Below are positions 5,875 through 9,462 of a stretch of DNA of 9,462 nt, in pieces (within the stretch, counting starts at the first letter, position 1; each line of letters begins with the position of its first letter). A program made the translations under genes and the position numbers. The stretch is from Gemmatimonadota bacterium (GTDB lineage Bacteria; Latescibacterota; UBA2968; UBA8231): assembly GCA_026706165.1 (NCBI GenBank), contig JAPOZF010000156.1, positions 1-9,462 of the forward strand. The letters run 5' to 3'. The notes beneath the pieces were generated by a model that was given only the letters and a program-made list of their open reading frames with translations, ran no database searches and was not told the DNA's origin.

Positions 5875-8800
5875 TTATCGCAGCAGGGTCAGCTTGCGTG
5901 TCTGGACCGTCTCGTCCGTAACCAGCCGGTACAGGTAGACGCCGCTGGCCAGAGGGCGGCGCGAATCGTCGCGGCCGTTCCAGTGAACCCGATGGATTCC
6001 GGCCTTCTTCGGCCCCTGGTGCAGCACCGCCACCCGCTGCCCGGTCAGGGCGAACACCTCCACGCGCGCCGGTCCCGGCCGAAGCTGGAACCAGGAGAGC
6101 ACGGTCAAACTGTTGAAGGGGTTGGGTGCATTCTGCTGCAGCTGCGGGCCCTCGGGCAGGCCGATCAGCTCCCGGGCAAGCGCCAACAGCTTGCCCCTTG
6201 CTGAATCGTCGAAGTAGTCGGCCAGGAGGAAGAAGTCGGCGAAGTCAACGCTGCCTGAGCCGTCGAGGTCGAAGCGGGGGTCGCTGCCTCCAAAGGCGTC
6301 GGCAAACAGGAAGAAATCGGAGAAACCGGTTTCGCCGTCGCCGTCGAAGTCGGGGGTGGCCTCGGCGGCGACCGCGGTCACGGTCACGGTCACGGACCAC
6401 AACCCGGCCACCGTTACTTCCACGGTGTTCGCTCCCGGATCGCTTCCCAGCGTCAGGGTAGTGGCGGCTTGGCCGTTCTCATCGGTGGTGACCGTTGCTG
6501 GGGAGAGGGTCCCTCCGCCGGCGGTGACCGCGAAGGTGATCTCGACGCCTTCCAGAAGGTTGCCGTCCTGGTCAAAAACTTGTACAAAGAGCGGGTCGGG
6601 CAAGGCGGTATTGGGGGTACCCTGTTGCTCATCGCCAAAGATCGTAAACATCCCGGGAATGGGCTGCCCGGTGGCGCTGAAGATCACCGGTTTCAGCTCA
6701 CCTGCCTTTACCGCGACCGTATTTCTCCCGGGCTCGGTTCCCAGGGTCAGGGTGCTGATTGCCCGCCCGCTCGAATCGCTCAGGACCGTGGTTGCGGAGA
6801 GGGTTCCTCCCCCCGCTGCGACGGAAAAGGTAACGGTTGTCCCCGAAAGGGGCCGCCCGTCCTTATCCAGGACCAAAACAACGAACGGGTCGGCCAAGGT
6901 TTCCTCGGCCAGTCCTTTCTGCTCATCGCCGGAGACCTTGGTCAGGGTTTGGGGAATCGCCTGTCCGACAGCGGAAAAGACCACCGGGTCGAGGTTGGGG
7001 ACGGTTACCTCTACGGTGTTCGCCCCGGGCTGGCTTCCCAAGGTCAGGGTGCTGGCCGCCCGGCCCTCGCTATTGGTGATGGCCGTCTCTACCGAGAGCC
7101 CTCCCCCGCCGCCGGTGACCGCGAAGGTGACGGTAGCCCCAGCAAACAGATCCCCGTTCTGGTCCGTCACGGAAACGACGAAGGGGGCCAGTGCGGAGCC
7201 GGCCGGCCCTTGCTGGGTATCGCCGGAGACCTTGGTAAGGACCTGGGGATGGGGTTGTAGCTGTTGCATATCCCACAACAATACCGTGCCATCCGACGAT
7301 CCGGAAGCCAGAATCGTTCCGTCGTAGGTAAACGAAATCGAATGGACATGTCCCTTATGCCCTCCCGTAGTATTTCTCCGACTCAGGGTAGCCACCTCTT
7401 CCTGAGTCTGTGCGTCACAAAGCACCACCCCATCCGAATAGGAGCCAGAAACAAGCAGGGTCCCATCCGGCGAAAACGACAAAGCCGATACTCGATTTTC
7501 GAACTCTCTCAAGGTGCCGATCCGTTCCTGTGTGGTCATGTTCCAGAGGGTCAGGGTCCCCCTAAAATCCACAAACTCCGCCGAGGCGAGCAGGGTCCCA
7601 TCGGGAAAAAACAACACCGAATTTCTTTCATACGAAAAGGGTACTTCCAGGCTGGCGATCTGTTCTCGAGTCGCTACATCCCACAGAATGAGGTCATGGT
7701 AGCCCCCGGAGGCGAGGGTAGCCCCATCGGGAGAAAACGACACCGAAGTGACCTTGTCCTTAAATCCTTTCAAAAGGATCCGTTCCTGGGTTTCAAGGTT
7801 CCACAGAATCACCGAGTGCTGCCAGGGTGCCATAGCCAGGGTGGTCCCATCGGGAGAAAGCTCCATCGAGGATAACTGCACATGCCCGAAGAGCCCAACA
7901 CTATTTCCCGTCTCCACATCCCACAGCAGGATCGTGCCATCCCGCCCCACGGAGGCCAGCGTAGAGCCATCGGGGGAAAACGAGAACGCGCCGGCGGGCT
8001 CTTTATGCCCTTTCAAGGTGGCGGTCTGTTCTCGGGTCCCCACATCCCACAGCCTGATGGTGCCCTCCCAGCTCCCGCAGGCGAGGGTAGAGCCATCGGG
8101 GGAAAACGACACAGCCCCAACGGGCTCTTTATGCCCTGCCAAAGTGGCGATCTGTTCTCGGGTCCCCATATCCCACAGCCTGATGGCGCCATAAGAACCA
8201 CTGGTGACGGAGGCGAGCGTAGAGCCATCAGGGGAAAACGATACCGCATCTACGGCCAATTCATACGCATGATGGTCATGCCCTTTAAAGGTGGCGGTCT
8301 GTTCTCGGGTCCCCATATCCCACAGCATGACCGTGCCATCACTCCCCCCAGTGGCCAAGGTATGGCCATCGGGAGAAAACGATACGCAACGAATCCATTG
8401 CCCTGCTGGATCCAGGGTGGCGCTCAGTTCCCCGTTCTCGATGTCCCACAGCCAGAGCGTGCCACCCCCTGAGAGCACCGCTAAGGTTGTCCCATCCGGG
8501 GACAACGGTCCGGAACCGAAACTGCCAACCGGGTTTACTGTGGCGATCCGTTCTTGCGTCTCCAGATCCCAGCTAGTGAGGATTGAACCCCAAACCGAGG
8601 TCAGGGTGGTCCCATCCGCCGAAAATCCTACCCACTCGGGAGCCCCATCCCCGGAGTCCAGTAACAACAAGGGACGGGATGTCCCCATGTCGTAAAGCCA
8701 CACTCCGATTTTGCTGCCAACGGCGAAATACCGCCCGTCCGGCGAAAAGGCCACCGCCTGCTTCCAATCACCCAAGGTGCCTTTTCCCAGACGCACCGTC

Positions 8801-9462
8801 GCTTTGTCGGGCAAAAGCCAGGTCCGGTAATCCCCCTCCAACTCTGTCACTGACGTGCCCACGCCCTCTGCATGGAACGTCTCCCGCTTGAGCCCGCCGA
8901 CGGAAACTTCCACAATGTTCGGGCCCGGGTATGGACCCAGGGTAAGGGTCAACTCGGCTTGGCCATCCGCATCCGTGGTGACGTTCTCCATTGCGAAACG
9001 ACCGCCGAGCTTGCCCTCACCAGCGGTGACCGTGAAGACAATGGCCGCATCGGGCAAAAGATTGCCGTACTGATCCCGCACTTCCACCACCAGGGGCTGG
9101 GGCAAGGCGGCGCCGGGTGCCCCCTGCTGGCCGTCGCCGGAAACGATCTTCAGGGCGAGGGCGAAGGGACCGGGCCGCCTCCACTCCGACACGTCCCACA
9201 GCAGGACCTTGCCGTCCCGCCCCCCAGCGGCGAGCGTGAGGCCATTGGGCGACAACGACACCGAACCGATCTCAGACCTATGTCCGAACGCAACGATTTT
9301 TTCCCCAGTAAAAAGATCCCACAGCTTGACGGTGAAATCCTTCGACCCGGAGGCCAGAGTGCCCCCGTCCGGGGAGAACGACACGGCATCGACATCATTC
9401 GTATGGCCTTCGAGGGACGCGATCTGGTTCTGTGTCTCGACATCCCACAGCTTGACGGTGAA
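5875..9462 (-). CDS. Large surface/secreted WD40-Ig-dockerin-like protein with FlgD/T9SS-type tail, 5'-truncated
   Basis: At least 1195 residues are visible. The frame is open to the right edge (FTVKLWDVETQNQ), so the start is outside and the GTG at 9384 is internal. Domains in order: WD40 blades (9462 to about 9160), one Big_1-like Ig domain (about 9153-8866), twelve WD40 blades (about 8763-7261, each with FSPDG and a WD or related pair), and three more Ig-like domains (7242-6961, 6948-6664, 6651-6364). A dockerin-like EF-hand pair follows (DFDGDGETGFSD at 6351, DLDGSGSVDFAD), with Asp at the calcium positions. The final domain is FlgD/T9SS-like (NAPNPFN at 6132-6112, GVYLYRL, LLR). The tail suggests export and surface attachment or release. 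The propellers and Ig domains suggest adhesion or binding, with no enzyme signature. No second start or frameshift is seen. The next features downstream on the same strand are relics. Confidence 0.9.
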   Translation of the reverse strand, partial: FTVKLWDVETQNQIASLEGHTNDVDAVSFSPDGGTLASGSKDFTVKLWDLFTGEKIVAFGHRSEIGSVSLSPNGLTLAAGGRDGKVLLWDVSEWRRPGPFALALKIVSGDGQQGAPGAALPQPLVVEVRDQYGNLLPDAAIVFTVTAGEGKLGGRFAMENVTTDADGQAELTLTLGPYPGPNIVEVSVGGLKRETFHAEGVGTSVTELEGDYRTWLLPDKATVRLGKGTLGDWKQAVAFSPDGRYFAVGSKIGVWLYDMGTSRPLLLLDSGDGAPEWVGFSADGTTLTSVWGSILTSWDLETQERIATVNPVGSFGSGPLSPDGTTLAVLSGGGTLWLWDIENGELSATLDPAGQWIRCVSFSPDGHTLATGGSDGTVMLWDMGTREQTATFKGHDHHAYELAVDAVSFSPDGSTLASVTSGSYGAIRLWDMGTREQIATLAGHKEPVGAVSFSPDGSTLACGSWEGTIRLWDVGTREQTATLKGHKEPAGAFSFSPDGSTLASVGRDGTILLWDVETGNSVGLFGHVQLSSMELSPDGTTLAMAPWQHSVILWNLETQERILLKGFKDKVTSVSFSPDGATLASGGYHDLILWDVATREQIASLEVPFSYERNSVLFFPDGTLLASAEFVDFRGTLTLWNMTTQERIGTLREFENRVSALSFSPDGTLLVSGSYSDGVVLCDAQTQEEVATLSRRNTTGGHKGHVHSISFTYDGTILASGSSDGTVLLWDMQQLQPHPQVLTKVSGDTQQGPAGSALAPFVVSVTDQNGDLFAGATVTFAVTGGGGGLSVETAITNSEGRAASTLTLGSQPGANTVEVTVPNLDPVVFSAVGQAIPQTLTKVSGDEQKGLAEETLADPFVVLVLDKDGRPLSGTTVTFSVAAGGGTLSATTVLSDSSGRAISTLTLGTEPGRNTVAVKAGELKPVIFSATGQPIPGMFTIFGDEQQGTPNTALPDPLFVQVFDQDGNLLEGVEITFAVTAGGGTLSPATVTTDENGQAATTLTLGSDPGANTVEVTVAGLWSVTVTVTAVAAEATPDFDGDGETGFSDFFLFADAFGGSDPRFDLDGSGSVDFADFFLLADYFDDSARGKLLALARELIGLPEGPQLQQNAPNPFNSLTVLSWFQLRPGPARVEVFALTGQRVAVLHQGPKKAGIHRVHWNGRDDSRRPLASGVYLYRLVTDETVQTRKLTLLR
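6364..7242 (-). repeat. Three tandem Ig-like (Big_1-type) domain repeats of ~285-290 bases
   Basis: The units start near 7242, 6948 and 6651. Each runs from TKVSGDxQQG or a variant, through D-x-x-G-x-x-x-x-x-x-x-VTFxV and G-G-x-L, to STLTLGxxPGxNTVEV. This is the layout of bacterial Ig-like domain group 1 and invasin-type repeats. Several stretches, such as the part encoding TLTLG and NTVEV, are also similar as DNA. A fourth, more diverged copy lies between the two WD40 blocks (8866-9153). Confidence 0.8.
7996..8247 (-). repeat. Near-identical tandem 126-base WD40 blade repeats
   Basis: GGGCTCTTTATGCCC occurs at 7996 and again at 8122, a spacing of 126 bases or 42 residues, one WD40 blade. 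The blades share GHKEP, FSPDGSTLA, IRLWD and GTREQ with few DNA differences, so they arose by recent tandem duplication. Other blades in the same block are much more diverged. The second copy carries a small in-frame insertion (SYGA region). Confidence 0.8.

Noticed and set aside
6372..6396. Tandem GGTCAC hexamers
   Set aside because: They encode the alternating Val-Thr strand at the end of the last Ig-like domain, so ordinary coding explains them.
6356..7327. A 323-codon plus-strand open frame opposite the Ig-like repeats
   Set aside because: The minus strand encodes regular Ig-like domains with consistent motifs. The plus-strand frame is a periodic shadow of them.
7264..8480. Regularly spaced repeats that at first glance resemble an array
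   Set aside because: The period is one WD40 blade (126 bases in the most recent copies), the frame is open throughout and the units are coding. There are no short identical repeats with unique spacers as in CRISPR.

Overview
The window looks like a piece of a high-GC bacterial chromosome from the FCB superphylum or a related group. Latescibacterota-like or Poribacteria-like lineages are my best guess. The main support is the large protein at the right end. It combines WD40 repeats, Ig-like repeats, a dockerin-like EF-hand pair and a FlgD/T9SS-type C-terminal tail (NAPNPFN...GVYLYRL...LLR). A second, decayed copy of the same tail type lies next to it. A phytanoyl-CoA dioxygenase-type gene beside Gfo/Idh/MocA oxidoreductases is also common in such genomes. 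The lineage is an inference from domain style, not from a marker gene.

Left third (1-3757): a metabolic cluster. On the minus strand a Gfo/Idh/MocA oxidoreductase (431-1538 region) is followed after 15 bases by the start of a YdjM/DUF457-type membrane metal-dependent hydrolase, which begins at a TTG codon and runs off the left edge. Diverging from it on the plus strand are a second Gfo/Idh/MocA oxidoreductase (1703-2785) and a PhyH-family Fe(II)/2-oxoglutarate dioxygenase (2882-3757). The 164-base divergent region holds a good sigma70-like promoter facing the minus-strand gene. Together they suggest oxidation of a sugar-, polyol- or cyclitol-like compound, but the substrate cannot be read from the sequence.

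Middle (3758-5131): a 318-base non-coding leader with a consensus TTGACA promoter candidate, then an exported protein of unusual build. It has a signal peptide, a domain resembling the DM9/DUF3421 lectin family, two exact 17-residue repeats, and two ~100-residue Cys-rich modules of a kind I do not recognise. This gene is clearly less GC-rich than its left neighbours and looks acquired or fast-evolving. It is the strongest candidate for something undescribed.

Right (5132-9462): between the convergent genes lies a graveyard. It holds the first part of a GNAT acetyltransferase joined to the frame-shifted tail of a secreted FlgD/T9SS-tail protein. The rest is a minus-strand WD40/Ig/dockerin-like giant of at least 1195 residues whose N-terminus lies outside the window.
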